DNA of 64,000 nucleotides from Pseudovibrio japonicus (GCF_014651595.1 NZ_BMXE01000008.1:62001-126000), one strand, 5' to 3'; shown: positions 48,336 through 58,175, numbered from the stretch's first letter. Translations and numbers: made by a program. Notes: generated from the letters alone by a model not told the origin.

Positions 48336-49535
48336 ATGATGCGCAAAAAACATAGAGAAATGTCCAAAGTGCCAACCATTTTGCAAATTGTCCCCGACCT
48401 TCAAACCGGCGGAGCCGAGCGCACCACAGTGGATGTCGCAGAGGCAATCGTTAATGCAGGCTGGAAAAGCCTTGTAGTCTCGCAGGGTGGGCGCATGGTT
48501 CCCGAATTGGAAGCAACCGGAGCGGTACACTTTGAAATGCCAGTCAAATCCAAGAACCCTTGGACCATGTGGCGGAACTCTTATCTGATTGAGCGCATCT
48601 GCAAGGAACATGACGTTGATCTGGTTCACGCCAGATCCCGCGCACCGGCATGGTCAGCCTTGTGGGCCGCACACCGCCTGAACATTCCCTATGTCACCAC
48701 CTATCACGGCATTTACAAGGAAACCAACAGGTTCAAGGCCTTCTATAACTCCTCTATGACCCGCGCCGATAAGGTGATCGCGAACTCCAGATTCACCGCC
48801 AATCTGGTAGAAAAACGCGACCCGCGCACCAAAGGCAAAACCTCGGTGATCTACCGCGGCCCAGATCTGGAAGCCTTCAATCCAGAGAACATCAGCGATG
48901 AGCGCGTCACCGATTTACGTGCCCGCTGGGGTGTTTCCGACAACCGCCGCGTGGTTATGAACCTCGCCCGCCTCACGGAATGGAAGGGCCAGCGCGTCCT
49001 GATCGAAGCGACCCGCCAGCTCCTCCAGCGCGGCGGCTATGAGGATGTGCTTGTGGTTTTGGCCGGAGATGATCAGGGCCGCGAAAGCTACCGACAGTCC
49101 CTTGAGCTCCAGATTGAGGAATCTGAGTTGGTGGACAATGTCCGCATTGTTGGCCACTGCTCGGATGTCCCAGCAGCGCTTGCAATTGCAGATGCCTCTG
49201 TTGTGGCCTCCATTGAGGCTGAGGCATTTGGCCGTGCCGCTGTTGAAGCGCAGGCTGCAGGAGTACCGGTAATCGTCTCCAACATTGGCGCGGTACCGGA
49301 AACTGTGCTCGTCCCTCCATTGGTGAAAGAGGAAGAACGCACCGGCTGGCATTTTGAGAATGGTAGCGTGGAGGAACTTAGCAATCTGATGGCTCAGGCG
49401 CTGGATATGAGTGAGGAGGAGCGAGCAAAACTTACCAAGCGTGCTCATGACCATGTGGAGCGCTCGTTCACCAAACAGGCCATGTGTGCAGCCACATTAA
49501 ACGTTTACCGTGAGTTGTTACCAGCAGACAGCTGA
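48336..49535 (+). CDS. Glycosyltransferase family 4
   Basis: 399 residues, GT-B fold. N-terminal Rossmann half LQIVPDLQTGGAERTTVDVA; C-terminal nucleotide-sugar half NLARLTEWKGQRVLIEA, VVLAGDDQGRESY and the E-x7-E type site SIEAEAFGRAAVEAQAAGVPV. This organisation is typical of retaining transferases acting on cell-envelope glycans. Start at 48336, or possibly 48360 (MSKVPTILQ). Downstream gene is infC, which has its own leader. Confidence 0.88.
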   Translation: MMRKKHREMSKVPTILQIVPDLQTGGAERTTVDVAEAIVNAGWKSLVVSQGGRMVPELEATGAVHFEMPVKSKNPWTMWRNSYLIERICKEHDVDLVHARSRAPAWSALWAAHRLNIPYVTTYHGIYKETNRFKAFYNSSMTRADKVIANSRFTANLVEKRDPRTKGKTSVIYRGPDLEAFNPENISDERVTDLRARWGVSDNRRVVMNLARLTEWKGQRVLIEATRQLLQRGGYEDVLVVLAGDDQGRESYRQSLELQIEESELVDNVRIVGHCSDVPAALAIADASVVASIEAEAFGRAAVEAQAAGVPVIVSNIGAVPETVLVPPLVKEEERTGWHFENGSVEELSNLMAQALDMSEEERAKLTKRAHDHVERSFTKQAMCAATLNVYRELLPADS

Positions 49536-49654
49536 CTGGTTGCATTTGTCGCGCAAGAACCTGCAAAACTGGTGTTGACTTACGTGACATTTTTCCTGAT
49601 TTTAGCAGAGCAGCAAAAATGATGCTCCTGCGATATGTTTCTCGACTTGACGAA

Positions 49655-49706
49655 ACTGCCGGAACGAGTCATTGAGCTGTAGTCAAATACTCGTAAGTTC
49701 GGCAGT
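49655..49706 (+). promoter_or_regulatory. infC leader hairpin
   Basis: ACTGCCGGAACGAGT (49655-49669) pairs with ACTCGTAAGTTCGGCAGT (49689-49706) with small internal loops. It ends just ahead of the GAGGAG ribosome site of infC, a location suited to control of translation initiation. Confidence 0.5.
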
Positions 49707-49725
49707 CTAAAGAGGAGATACTCAC

Positions 49726-50268
49726 ATTCGCCGTCCGTTTCGCGCACCGCCACCCACCAAGGAAGGGCCGCGCACCAATAAAGAGATTCGCGTTCGCGAA
49801 GTGCAGCTGATCAACACCGAAGGTGACAACCTCGGTCCAACTCCAATCGAAGAAGCCCTCGCAATGGCGGTGGATCAAGGTTTGGATCTGGTCGAGATTG
49901 CCCCGAACAGTCAGCCACCTGTTTGTAAGATTCTGGACTATGGTCGCTACAAGTACCAAGCCCAGAAGAAAGCTGCAGAAGCGCGCAAAAAACAAAAAAT
50001 CGTTGAGATCAAAGAGATCAAGATGCGCCCGAACATCGACACTCATGACTATGAAGTGAAGATGCGGAACATGCTGCGCTTCTTTGAAGATGGTGATAAA
50101 GTGAAGGTGACGCTTCGCTTCCGTGGCCGTGAAATGGCCCACCAGGATCTCGGCATGAAGTTACTTCTGAAGGTTAAAGCTGAGACTGCGGAGATCGCTA
50201 AAGTCGAATCCCATCCAAAGCTTGAAGGCCGCCAGATGATGATGGTGCTCGCACCTATTTCTCGTTAA
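49726..50268 (+). CDS. infC: Translation initiation factor IF-3, AUU start
   Basis: Binds the 30S subunit and checks start codons. Read from an ATT at 49726 the protein is [20 protein letters not shown] and onward (180 residues), matching the usual alphaproteobacterial IF-3 N-terminus; no ATG, GTG or TTG gives this N-terminus, and GAGGAG lies eight bases before the ATT. An AUU start is the known mark of IF-3 autoregulation. Further motifs: [19 protein letters not shown] and [18 protein letters not shown] terminator follows, so rpmI-rplT are not in the same immediate unit. Confidence 0.93.
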   Translation: MRRPFRAPPPTKEGPRTNKEIRVREVQLINTEGDNLGPTPIEEALAMAVDQGLDLVEIAPNSQPPVCKILDYGRYKYQAQKKAAEARKKQKIVEIKEIKMRPNIDTHDYEVKMRNMLRFFEDGDKVKVTLRFRGREMAHQDLGMKLLLKVKAETAEIAKVESHPKLEGRQMMMVLAPISR

Positions 50269-50628
50269 CAGGCTCAGGTTGAAGCGCTCCAGCATGGTTT
50301 CTGTGTAGCTACTCAACCGAAGTCCCAGAGATTTTTGAGATTACCCGGCACATTGTGTCGGGTATTTTCATTTGGGGACTAGAAAACGAGGGCAGAAGAG
50401 CGCGCCTTAATGGAGGAAGGTGCGACCAGTTTCTGTCCGCTCACAGGAAAGAAATGCGCGCACGCATGATATCGCATCCATGCCATCTTGCGCCCCGATT
50501 GAAAGACTATCGAAAGTGCGCCACGAGACGCCAGCCGTCAGCAACTCGCTGATTGTACCGGCACGACGCTCAAGCTCGGCATGAAGGTCTGATGGAGCAG
50601 ACCCGATGTCTGTAAGGGGAGGGACGTG
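50269..50628. other. Gap with terminator between infC and the deaminase gene
   Basis: No gene seen apart from the terminator at 50342-50366. Confidence 0.4.
50342..50366 (+). terminator. Terminator after infC
   Basis: ACCCGGCAC-ATT-GTGTCGGGT followed by ATTTT. Confidence 0.75.
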
Positions 50629-51138
50629 ATGTTAAATTCCGAACTGGATCTGCACCACCAGCGCATGAAAAGCCTTATCGCTTATACAGCCACGTCAATG
50701 GAAACACCCCAGCCATCACCGTTTGGAGGCGCAGTCTACTCCGCGGAAGGGGAACTGCTGGCACAGGCCTATGACAGTGTGATCAGGGAGTGTGATCCAA
50801 CCTGTCACGGCGAGATCAACGCCATCCGGCTGGCAAGCAAGACCCACATGACCCGAAGTTTTGCCGGAGGCATCCTCTACAGCACCTGCGAGCCCTGCGC
50901 CATGTGTATGGCTGCTACCGTGTGGGCTGGCTTCTGTACGCTGGTCTTCGGCGCATACACAAATGAAGATGCCACCCACTTCTGGCCTCAGGAAATGGAC
51001 CTGCGTGCACGCGATATCGCAGAGCATATGGTCGAGCGGCCAAAGATCAAGATTTACGAGGGGATAGAGCGAGAGGCCTGCCAGAATCTCTTTACAGAAT
51101 GTGCCGCCGCCCATCAGCGGCTTGGCATCGTTATCTGA
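50629..51138 (+). CDS. Nucleoside deaminase of the CDA/tRNA-adenosine deaminase fold
   Basis: 169 residues. Zinc-dependent deaminase motifs: C/H-G-E in DPTCHGEINAIRLA and P-C-x2-C in STCEPCAMCMAA. The proton-shuttle glutamate is E in HGE. This group includes guanine and cytosine deaminases and TadA-like proteins; the second half (FWPQEMDLRARDIAEHMVER) suggests a metabolic (guanine-type) member rather than TadA. The ATG at 50629 follows GGGGAGGG. Placed between infC and rpmI. Confidence 0.82.
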   Translation: MLNSELDLHHQRMKSLIAYTATSMETPQPSPFGGAVYSAEGELLAQAYDSVIRECDPTCHGEINAIRLASKTHMTRSFAGGILYSTCEPCAMCMAATVWAGFCTLVFGAYTNEDATHFWPQEMDLRARDIAEHMVERPKIKIYEGIEREACQNLFTECAAAHQRLGIVI

Positions 51139-51382
51139 CTGGATTTTTACTCGGCAAGGCCACTTTATTGCACGCTCTGACGAGGCTGAGCGGATAAACT
51201 GCGCGAACTGGGGCCAATCCCGCCATATCCGGTGGGAATCCCCTTGCATTCCCACGCAGGCAGTTTTATAAGGCCGCGTTCAAAGTCGCCCGGCGGTTTC
51301 CTGTGTCTTGTTCTCGTACAAGAATCAAGCAGGAATTATAGGGCATGCCGTGGCGGCTTCTGATGCATCCATTGCAAATTTT

Positions 51383-51400
51383 TGATCGGTTTACCGATCA
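51383..51400 (+). promoter_or_regulatory. Hairpin before rpmI
   Basis: TGATCGG-TTTA-CCGATCA, perfect seven-base stem 20 bases above the rpmI ATG. Could serve ribosomal-protein feedback (L20 autoregulation is known in other bacteria) or message stability. Confidence 0.4.
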
Positions 51401-51419
51401 TCACAAGAAAGGACGCAAA

Positions 51420-51617
51420 ATGCCCAAGTTGAAGACGAAGTCTGGAGCTAAGAAGCGCTTCAAACTCACCGCGACTGGCAAAGTTAAGTGTGCTCAGGCT
51501 GGCAAACGCCACGGCATGATTAAACGCACGAACAAGTTCATCCGTAACGCACGTGGTACCACCACTCTGTGCGATGCAGATGCACGTATCGTGAAAAAAT
51601 ATCTGCCTTACGGCTAA
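51420..51617 (+). CDS. rpmI: 50S ribosomal protein L35
   Basis: 65 residues, [20 protein letters not shown], ending KKYLPYG; basic throughout. AAGGA lies before the ATG at 51420; the frame extends further up but is not used. Operon with rplT 29 bases downstream. Confidence 0.97.
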   Translation: MPKLKTKSGAKKRFKLTATGKVKCAQAGKRHGMIKRTNKFIRNARGTTTLCDADARIVKKYLPYG

Positions 51618-51646
51618 GCCTTAAAACCTGACACTAGGAGACTACC

Positions 51647-52003
51647 ATGTCACGTGTAAAAAGAGGCGTTACCGCCCACGCTCGTCACAAAAAAGTTATT
51701 AAGGCAGCCAAAGGTTACTACGGCCGTCGTAAGAACACCATCCGCGTTGCAAAGCAGGCAGTCGAGAAAGCGGCACAGTACGCTTACCGCGACCGCAAGG
51801 CTCGCAAGCGCAACTTCCGTGCACTCTGGATCCAGCGTATCAACGCGGCGACCCGTGAACACGGCATGACCTACGGCCGCTTCATCGATGGCTTGAACAA
51901 AGCTGGCATCGAAGTTGACCGTAAGGTTCTTTCTGACCTCGCGATCAATCAGCCAGACGCATTCAAAGCACTGGTTGAAAAGGCGCAGGCTGCTGTAGCT
52001 TAA
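51647..52003 (+). CDS. rplT: 50S ribosomal protein L20
   Basis: 118 residues, [20 protein letters not shown], with the RNA-binding N-terminal helix and the fold core [20 protein letters not shown]20 nucleates 50S assembly and can repress its own operon. Terminated by a strong hairpin. Confidence 0.97.
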   Translation: MSRVKRGVTAHARHKKVIKAAKGYYGRRKNTIRVAKQAVEKAAQYAYRDRKARKRNFRALWIQRINAATREHGMTYGRFIDGLNKAGIEVDRKVLSDLAINQPDAFKALVEKAQAAVA

Positions 52004-52038
52004 GTGCTATAGTAGAAAGCAGAAGCTTTTTGAAAAAG

Positions 52039-52067
52039 GCAGGTTCCGAAAGGGGCCTGCTTTTTTT
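52039..52067 (+). terminator. Terminator after rplT
   Basis: GCAGGTTCC-GAAA-GGGGCCTGC with G-U pairs, followed by TTTTTTT. Confidence 0.85.
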
Positions 52068-52185
52068 GTGTCTGGCATACCGTTCTCATGTTCGACAAAA
52101 GCCCCCCTGTATATCCGATGCAGAATGTGAGCAGATAGTGAAGCAATAGCGGAACACATGCTCAGCGCTGAGACAGGGGAACGAC

Positions 52186-52569
52186 ATGATCAAGGGGAAA
52201 TGCGACTGCGGTAAAGTCAGCTTTCAGGTGGAGGCGGTGAGGGATACCGTAACAGTCTGCCATTGCAGCCAATGCAGGCGCACGAGCGGCCACGTCTGGG
52301 CCTCGACGCACGCACAATACGACAAGGTTCACTTCACCGCCGACGAGGGGCTGACATGGTACAACTCGTCGGATTTTGCCAAACGCGGCTTCTGCAAATT
52401 CTGCGGCTCCAGCTTGTTCTACCGTATGAACGATGAGAACGGGATTGCTATCGCAGCAGGCTGTATCGATGCGCCATCAAATCTGGAGGTCAGCAAGCAT
52501 ATCTTTGTCAAAGACAAAGGCGACTACTACGAGATCACCGATGACGCCCTGCAGATCCAGAAGTTCTGA
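52186..52569 (+). CDS. GFA/CENP-V-fold zinc protein (copy 2 of 4)
   Basis: 127 residues: CDCGKVSFQV, CHCSQCRRTSGHVW and FCKFCGSSLF give the zinc ligands. AGGGGA before the ATG. Activity unassigned. Single gene between rplT and phoX. Confidence 0.88.
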   Translation: MIKGKCDCGKVSFQVEAVRDTVTVCHCSQCRRTSGHVWASTHAQYDKVHFTADEGLTWYNSSDFAKRGFCKFCGSSLFYRMNDENGIAIAAGCIDAPSNLEVSKHIFVKDKGDYYEITDDALQIQKF

Positions 52570-52590
52570 TGCATGCTGTTAGCCTGAACG

Positions 52591-52627
52591 AAAAACTCCC
52601 CCGAGTGGAGACCCGGAGGAGTAAAAC
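52591..52627. terminator. Terminator between GFA copy 2 and phoX
   Basis: ACTCCCCCG (52595-52603) pairs with CGGAGGAGT (52614-52622) allowing one offset, with A-run on one side and T-run on the minus strand. It can end phoX. Confidence 0.6.
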
Positions 52628-52650
52628 TTGTTCTCACGATTGACCTGAGA

Positions 52651-54555
52651 TCAGCCAATCACGCCTTTATCATCGCGCTCGATGACAATCACGGAAGAGC
52701 GTGGCAGCTTGCCGCCGTTGTCCGGCCAGGTGCCGCCCGGATGCTGGATGCCAACAAACATGCTGCGGCGATCGGCAGACCATGCCAACCCTGTGACCTC
52801 ACAGCCTTTTGGACCAGTCATGAAGCGCGCGATCTCGCCGGTCACAGGATCACCAACCAGCATCTGGTTGTTGCCCATTCCGGCAAAGTCACCTTCGTTG
52901 CTGTCGTCACCATCTGTCTGGATCCAGACAAGCCCGGTCTCGTCAAACGCCATGCCATCAGGTGAGTTGAACATATTACCGGCATTGACGTTGTCAGACC
53001 CAGCTCTAAGGTCTTCGTGCACCTCCGGATTGCCAGCCATCACATAAAGATCCCAGTCGAACGTATCAGCAGCGTGGTCCTTGTTGTGAGGGCGCCAGCG
53101 TACGATCTGGCCGTACTTGTTGGTCTCACGCGGGTTCGGGCCATTAACCGAGGTATCATCACCACCAGCGTTTGGTTTCACGCCGCGGTTCTTGTTGTTG
53201 GTCAGGCAGCAATAGGCCTCAACGGCTTTTGGATTGGCCGAGACCCACTCAGGACGATCCATGGTGGTTGCGCCAACCGCAGAACCGGCCATGCGACTGA
53301 AGATCAGGATCTCCGCTTCGCTCATGCCCGTGGTCTCGGGTGTCAGAGCAAGCCATTCGCCGGTCTGATCATCGTTGAACTTGGCAGCGTACAGTGTCCC
53401 ATTATCCAGCAGGCCATCAGTCGGTTGACCCGGTGTGTAAACACCGTTGGAGACGAACCGGTACATAAACTCACCGCGTTCATCATCGCCCATGTAAACA
53501 ACCACACGGCCATCTTCGGCAATAACAAGCTCCGCATTCTCGTGCTTGAAGCGGCCTAATGCCGTGCGTTTCACAGGTGTGGACGTTGGATCGGTCGGAT
53601 CAATCTCTACAACCCATCCAGCACGGTGCGGCTCGTTTGGGTTCTGCGTAATGTCAAAACGCTCATCGAACTTGTGGTAGTCGTAAAGGAAACCGACCTC
53701 GTTGATGCCATAACGCTGATACCCGGCATCAACACCGGCCATACGGGCAACTGGAGGCGTCTCGGTGGCACCAAAGTACCCATTGAAGTTCTCTTCACAG
53801 GTCAGATACGTGCCCCATGGCGTCTTGCCGGAGCCGCAGTTGTTCAAGGTACCAAGAGCCAGCGTTCCGGCAGGGTCAGCGGCTGTCTGCAGCAAAGGAT
53901 GACCAGCTGCAGGGCCTGCCAGCGCAATCGGTGTGATATGCGTAATGCGGCGGTTGAACGGGCTGTTCTTCACTACGTTCCAGCCATCGTCGTCCTGGCT
54001 CACTTCAACCACGACCACGCCCTGCAGGTTTTGCAGTTTCAGGACATCCTCAGCACTTTGTGGAGTGCCGTTTTCATTCTGCGGCAGGTTGATTGCACGG
54101 TTGGCATATTCGTGGTTGATCGCCAGCAAGTGCTTGCCCTGATATTCGAAGCTCTCCATGCCGTCGGTGTTTTCGCCAAACACCTTGTCCGCGCTGGCCG
54201 CAGATCCGCCGATTTCATCATCAAACGGCTCCGCGCCTTCGATGATTGGATCCCCCCAGCTGGCCATCACTTTCCAGCTGTACCCTTCAGGCACATGCAC
54301 GGTCGCATCGGTGTAGGTCGGGATTGGTTTGAAGGCAAAACGAGAAACGGAAGCTTTTGCTTCAGAGGCTGACAGACCCAGAACGCCTGTCCCCATCACT
54401 GCAGCACCTGACCCAAATGCCAGAACGCCGCCCAAGAAACCGCGACGCGAAATAGCGCGTTCCACCACACGGTCAAATTCGTTCTCTTCAGCACGCGGAA
54501 AGTTCACTTCATCCCATTCATCAGCTGAGAGTTCATTCTTAAGATTGCTTGACAT
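52651..54555 (-). CDS. phoX: PhoX-type alkaline phosphatase (Tat-exported)
   Basis: 634 residues. A twin-arginine signal (ISRRGFLGGVLAFGSG) near residue 36 marks folded export. The mature part is DUF839/PhoX: GVVVVEVSQDDDGWNVV, LNNCGSGKTPWGTYLTCEENF near 230, RFKHENAELVIAEDGRVVVYMGDDERGEFMYRF near 340, and SPDGMAFDETGLVWIQTDGD near 545. PhoX enzymes are Ca/Fe-dependent phosphomonoesterases that scavenge phosphate in the sea; the CEENF, HENAE and DERGE segments are typical metal-binding parts. I see no certain Pho box upstream. Confidence 0.9.
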   Translation of the reverse strand: MSSNLKNELSADEWDEVNFPRAEENEFDRVVERAISRRGFLGGVLAFGSGAAVMGTGVLGLSASEAKASVSRFAFKPIPTYTDATVHVPEGYSWKVMASWGDPIIEGAEPFDDEIGGSAASADKVFGENTDGMESFEYQGKHLLAINHEYANRAINLPQNENGTPQSAEDVLKLQNLQGVVVVEVSQDDDGWNVVKNSPFNRRITHITPIALAGPAAGHPLLQTAADPAGTLALGTLNNCGSGKTPWGTYLTCEENFNGYFGATETPPVARMAGVDAGYQRYGINEVGFLYDYHKFDERFDITQNPNEPHRAGWVVEIDPTDPTSTPVKRTALGRFKHENAELVIAEDGRVVVYMGDDERGEFMYRFVSNGVYTPGQPTDGLLDNGTLYAAKFNDDQTGEWLALTPETTGMSEAEILIFSRMAGSAVGATTMDRPEWVSANPKAVEAYCCLTNNKNRGVKPNAGGDDTSVNGPNPRETNKYGQIVRWRPHNKDHAADTFDWDLYVMAGNPEVHEDLRAGSDNVNAGNMFNSPDGMAFDETGLVWIQTDGDDSNEGDFAGMGNNQMLVGDPVTGEIARFMTGPKGCEVTGLAWSADRRSMFVGIQHPGGTWPDNGGKLPRSSVIVIERDDKGVIG

Positions 54556-54926
54556 CAGTAATACCCCGTAAACGAAAGTGAGCGCACTGTACGGCGCTTA
54601 CATGACATCTTTACGAAGCAACCAGCTCCTTCAAATCCTACATATATTACAGAAATATTATATCTCTATGACGATTCAATGTACACTGGACCTGCTTATG
54701 TAAAAGGTGCCGTAGATTAATCTATTGAAATTCTCGTTTATACTTATTATTTGGTTCGTCAAAACTACAATACGTCTATGCGCAAGATTTGTTGAGTGCA
54801 CCTTTGGTCCCACACTTTACCTGCGGATGCTTAATGTGGGCACCACGGAAAATCCAACAAACCTCAAACCTACAGGATTTACTGGCTATAAAATACACCG
54901 TGAAAATAGCCCCCAAAATATGAGGA
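54556..54926. other. Gap upstream of phoX
   Basis: No gene recognised; AT-rich between 54640 and 54790 and likely to hold the phoX promoter. Confidence 0.4.
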
Positions 54927-55343
54927 TCAGACTGGATCGATCACCTTTTGAAAGCAGACGGACCGGGTGTCCTTGTACCCTTGTGCTTCATAAAAGCTGG
55001 TAGCCTGGGTGTTGTCACTGCGCACCAGCAACTGAACCTTCCAGATGCCTCGCGCCCGTAGCCAGTCTTCTGCTGCTTTCGAGATCGCTTTGCCGAGCCC
55101 TTTACCCTGATGTTCTGGGTGAGTGCTGACATAATAAAACCAGCCACGATGCCCGTCCTCGCCGCACATGATGCTGGCCACAATCGCACCGTCCAACTCG
55201 CCCACCAGAATAGTAGAATGCGCGCCCTCCAGCGCCTTTTCGATGTCCCGAACCGGATCATTCCACTCCCGATAAACCCCGGCAGCTTTCCAAAGCGCAA
55301 TCACTGCGTCCTGATCTGATAGACGCATTTCCCGACAAATCAT
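54927..55343 (-). CDS. GNAT acetyltransferase (YpeA-like)
   Basis: 138 residues. ICREMRLSDQDAVIALWKA at the start; acetyl-CoA loop THPEHQGKGLGKAISKAAE, then RSDNTQATSFYEAQGY. The WFYYVSTHPEHQG and WNDPVRDI motifs fit the YpeA subgroup. Start at 55343 (MICREM). Substrate unknown. Confidence 0.85.
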   Translation of the reverse strand: MICREMRLSDQDAVIALWKAAGVYREWNDPVRDIEKALEGAHSTILVGELDGAIVASIMCGEDGHRGWFYYVSTHPEHQGKGLGKAISKAAEDWLRARGIWKVQLLVRSDNTQATSFYEAQGYKDTRSVCFQKVIDPV

Positions 55344-55505
55344 ATGCACCACACATTGTAACTAGAAAATATAATCATTATCACAGGAGGTTTTGTGATT
55401 ATCCTTTGTAATCCAGCATGTTGAGCTTGAAAAGAGGAATAATAACAAGGTTAATAATCTTTAAGTAAAACTATGAAAGTCTCTCTGTAATTGAGAGGTT
55501 TTGAC

Positions 55506-56981
55506 ATGGCTTTTTTTAAGCGCAACGCACAAATTCTTGATGAAGACGCCGCAAATGACCGAGAGGAAGTGCTCGGTCAGACTGCTGTGACGGAAAGAGC
55601 AGAACCGGACAATTCCATTGCGAGTGCCCGCTTGTTCGATGAACTGGACGCACTGGCGCTGGACATGGCAGCAGCTGCGGGAGAGCTGGATGCTGTCAAC
55701 AACACCGCAGGTGCCCTGCAAACCGCCATGGAGAGCCTGCAAGAGGCCTCAGGGCGCGTTGTTGAAAGCAACCGGGAAGTAAGCGAAGCTGTTGAGCAAA
55801 CCGCTGAGCAGACCTCCAGCGCGAAGGACACCATGTCCAAATCCCAGCAGGCGGTGACTGAGGCGCTTGCTAACATTAACAGCCTGTCGAATACCATCAG
55901 CAATATCAACAGCCAGCTGGAAGGCCTTCAGGCCTCGTTTGCCAACGTACGCCAGTTCTCCAGCTCCATTGATGCCATCGCCCGCCAAACCAACCTGCTG
56001 GCTCTCAACGCAACCATAGAGGCCGCACGCGCCGGGGAAGCTGGCAAAGGCTTTGCGGTTGTCGCCAGCGAAGTCAAAGCGCTTGCCAACCAGACCTCTG
56101 TTGCAACAGAGCAGATCGACCAGACTATTCTCCAGCTTGGCAAGGAAGCCGACACTCTGGTGGATTTGGGGAAGGGTGCTCTGGATACGGTTGCGACTGC
56201 TGAAACCGGAACCCAGTCCATCAATGATCTCTTCCACGAGCTGGAAGCCATGGTCGAAAACATCTCCGCAAACACGGATTGTATCCGCACAGCCTGCGCG
56301 AACAATGATGCTGATACAGAAGAGCTGCTGCGCAACCGCGATGAAATGATGGGCGTTGTTTCCGCAAATACCCAGAGTATCGAAACGGTAACAGGCCAGA
56401 TGCTGGAAACATCACAGACCGCCGACGCCTTTCTGGCCGAAGTGGCTGTCGAACATGGCGACAACCTCAATCAGAAAATGATTGAAATCGCAAAAGAGAC
56501 CGCGGGTAAGACCATCGCAGCGTTCGAAGCAGAAGTCGACGCAGGTCGCATCTCGATCCATGACCTCTTCGACTTCACCTATACGCCGATCGAAGGAACT
56601 GACCCCGCACAGTTCATGGCGCCTTTCACGCAAATGACAGACCGCGTGCTTCCTGTGTTTCAGGAGCCAGTGAAAGATCAGGATGACCATATCATCTTCT
56701 GCGCAGCACTGGATCAGAACGCCTACCTGCCAACGCACAGCAAGGAGTATTCCAAGCCGCAAGGCAATGATCCGGTCTGGAACGCTGCGAACTGCCGTAA
56801 CCGCAGAATGTTTGATGATCGCACAGGGTTGAACGCAAGCAAGAATACCAAGGACTACAGCCTGCAAACCTATCGTCGTGATATGGGGGGCGGAAAGGTG
56901 ATGATGATCAAACTGGTCTCGGCACCAATCTGGGTCAAAGGCCGGCACTGGGGCAACACCCTCATCGCGTTTAATGCCTGA
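55506..56981 (+). CDS. Soluble methyl-accepting chemotaxis-type protein with C-terminal sensor
   Basis: 491 residues with no signal peptide or membrane helix. The N-terminal part is a long coiled coil; the signalling hairpin tip is at about residues 155-190 ([20 protein letters not shown] then [17 protein letters not shown]). The C-terminal ~150 residues form a different domain ([67 protein letters not shown]), a Cache-like sensor found at this end of several cytosolic MCPs. It would signal to CheA from the cytoplasm. The start ATG follows GAGAGG. Confidence 0.88.
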   Translation: MAFFKRNAQILDEDAANDREEVLGQTAVTERAEPDNSIASARLFDELDALALDMAAAAGELDAVNNTAGALQTAMESLQEASGRVVESNREVSEAVEQTAEQTSSAKDTMSKSQQAVTEALANINSLSNTISNINSQLEGLQASFANVRQFSSSIDAIARQTNLLALNATIEAARAGEAGKGFAVVASEVKALANQTSVATEQIDQTILQLGKEADTLVDLGKGALDTVATAETGTQSINDLFHELEAMVENISANTDCIRTACANNDADTEELLRNRDEMMGVVSANTQSIETVTGQMLETSQTADAFLAEVAVEHGDNLNQKMIEIAKETAGKTIAAFEAEVDAGRISIHDLFDFTYTPIEGTDPAQFMAPFTQMTDRVLPVFQEPVKDQDDHIIFCAALDQNAYLPTHSKEYSKPQGNDPVWNAANCRNRRMFDDRTGLNASKNTKDYSLQTYRRDMGGGKVMMIKLVSAPIWVKGRHWGNTLIAFNA

Positions 56982-56987
56982 TCAAAA

Positions 56988-57015
56988 AAAGGCGGGCTGA
57001 TCCCAGCCCACCTTT
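56988..57015. terminator. Bidirectional terminator between the MCP gene and ytoQ
   Basis: AAAGGCGGGCTG-ATCC-CAGCCCACCTTT with one mismatch, A-run on one side. Confidence 0.8.
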
Positions 57016-57048
57016 AAACACCAGTACCTTCCTGATCTCGGGAAGGTC

Positions 57049-57501
57049 TTATAGCTCGCCGCGGATCACATAGCGAAGTATATCCACCACCTGATCAGGC
57101 TCTTCTGCAACGGCCATCGCCGCCGCATCAACTTCCTTCAGCGGGTGGGTCAATGCTGGATCATGCAGCACAATGATGCTCTTACCCAAAGCGGATGCAT
57201 AACCGGCATCAAAAGCAGCATTCCACTGCCGCCATTTGTCACCAAAGCGCACGACAACAATGTCGGCTTCAGAAAGCAGCGTGCGGGTGCGAATAGCGTT
57301 GACCTTCGCGCCCTTGTGGTCTCTCCAGAAGTTGCTTTCTTCTGCGCCTAAAATCTCGACGCCACAATCATCGCTGTTTTCGTGATCAAGTACAGGACTG
57401 TCAAAGTGGACAGGAAGGCCAGCATCCGCCGCACCATGTTCAATCCGTTCTCTCCAATCACTGTGGATCTCACCTGAAAGATAAACACGCCACGTTTTCA
57501 T
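57049..57501 (-). CDS. ytoQ: YtoQ-family protein
   Basis: 150 residues, MKTWRVYLSGEIHSDWRERI, with NFWRDHKGAKVNAIRTRTLL and VVRFGDKWRQWNAAFDAGYA. The fold is like nucleoside 2-deoxyribosyltransferase; function of the family is unassigned. The lipoprotein gene upstream ends 41 bases before it. Confidence 0.85.
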   Translation of the reverse strand: MKTWRVYLSGEIHSDWRERIEHGAADAGLPVHFDSPVLDHENSDDCGVEILGAEESNFWRDHKGAKVNAIRTRTLLSEADIVVVRFGDKWRQWNAAFDAGYASALGKSIIVLHDPALTHPLKEVDAAAMAVAEEPDQVVDILRYVIRGEL

Positions 57502-57542
57502 CGGCTCGCCTTCCCATAAGAATCTGCGTTCACCCTTAAATT

Positions 57543-58175
57543 TTAGGAGGGGTTGTAGCTAGGTTCAAGGTCCATCAGCTGATTAGTGACGCTTCTCATG
57601 ACACGATCACGCTGGCGCTCCAGAGTGGAGAGGCGGTTTTGTGCAAGCAGCAGCTCTGCACGGGCCAGATAAGCATCCATACGCGCTGCCTCTGCTTGTT
57701 TGCGGCAGGCCTTTTTGTCTTCACTGGATTTGCAGTTTTTGCCGCGTGCTTCCTCTTCCAACTCATCAATGCGGTACTGGATATTTCGCACCTCATCCTG
57801 CGCATCATCTGCTGCCTCATTGGCCACATAAATCTGGTTGCCAAGGGAATAGCCGACCTTGAAGCCTTCCTCGCTCGCAATCGGGCAAACACCGCGATAG
57901 CTTTTGTCCTCACGGCCTTGCTCAAAGCCAGAGATTGGAGTGCAATAACTTTGCAGGCCAAGTGTTCGCCCCGCCATATAGGCGTTCACATCCGGCGAGA
58001 TACCGTACTTGCTGCAAGCCTTTGTATGCTCATTGAGCTTGTCAGAGGTGAAACCGGCACGCCCGTCAACAACACCAATGCCCTGCCAGTCGCCTGTCTT
58101 GCAATCGTCCTCAGAAAGTGAGGCACATCCGCTCAGTGTCAATCCAACTGCAGCAACAATAAATCCTACCCGCAT
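57543..58175 (-). CDS. DUF2799-like lipoprotein
   Basis: About 210 residues. Signal peptide with lipobox LTLSGCAS. The mature N-terminus carries DWQGIGVVDGRAGF, the DUF2799 pattern, then cysteines (ACSKYGI, SYCTPISG) and a long C-terminal coiled-coil (VRNIQYRIDELEEEARGKNC, RAELLLAQNRLSTLERQRDR). Envelope role inferred. Operon with ytoQ. Confidence 0.78.
   Translation of the reverse strand: MRVGFIVAAVGLTLSGCASLSEDDCKTGDWQGIGVVDGRAGFTSDKLNEHTKACSKYGISPDVNAYMAGRTLGLQSYCTPISGFEQGREDKSYRGVCPIASEEGFKVGYSLGNQIYVANEAADDAQDEVRNIQYRIDELEEEARGKNCKSSEDKKACRKQAEAARMDAYLARAELLLAQNRLSTLERQRDRVMRSVTNQLMDLEPSYNPS

Noticed and set aside
54556-54726. Pho box ahead of phoX
   Set aside because: No pair of CTGTCAT-like repeats at 11-base spacing could be seen.
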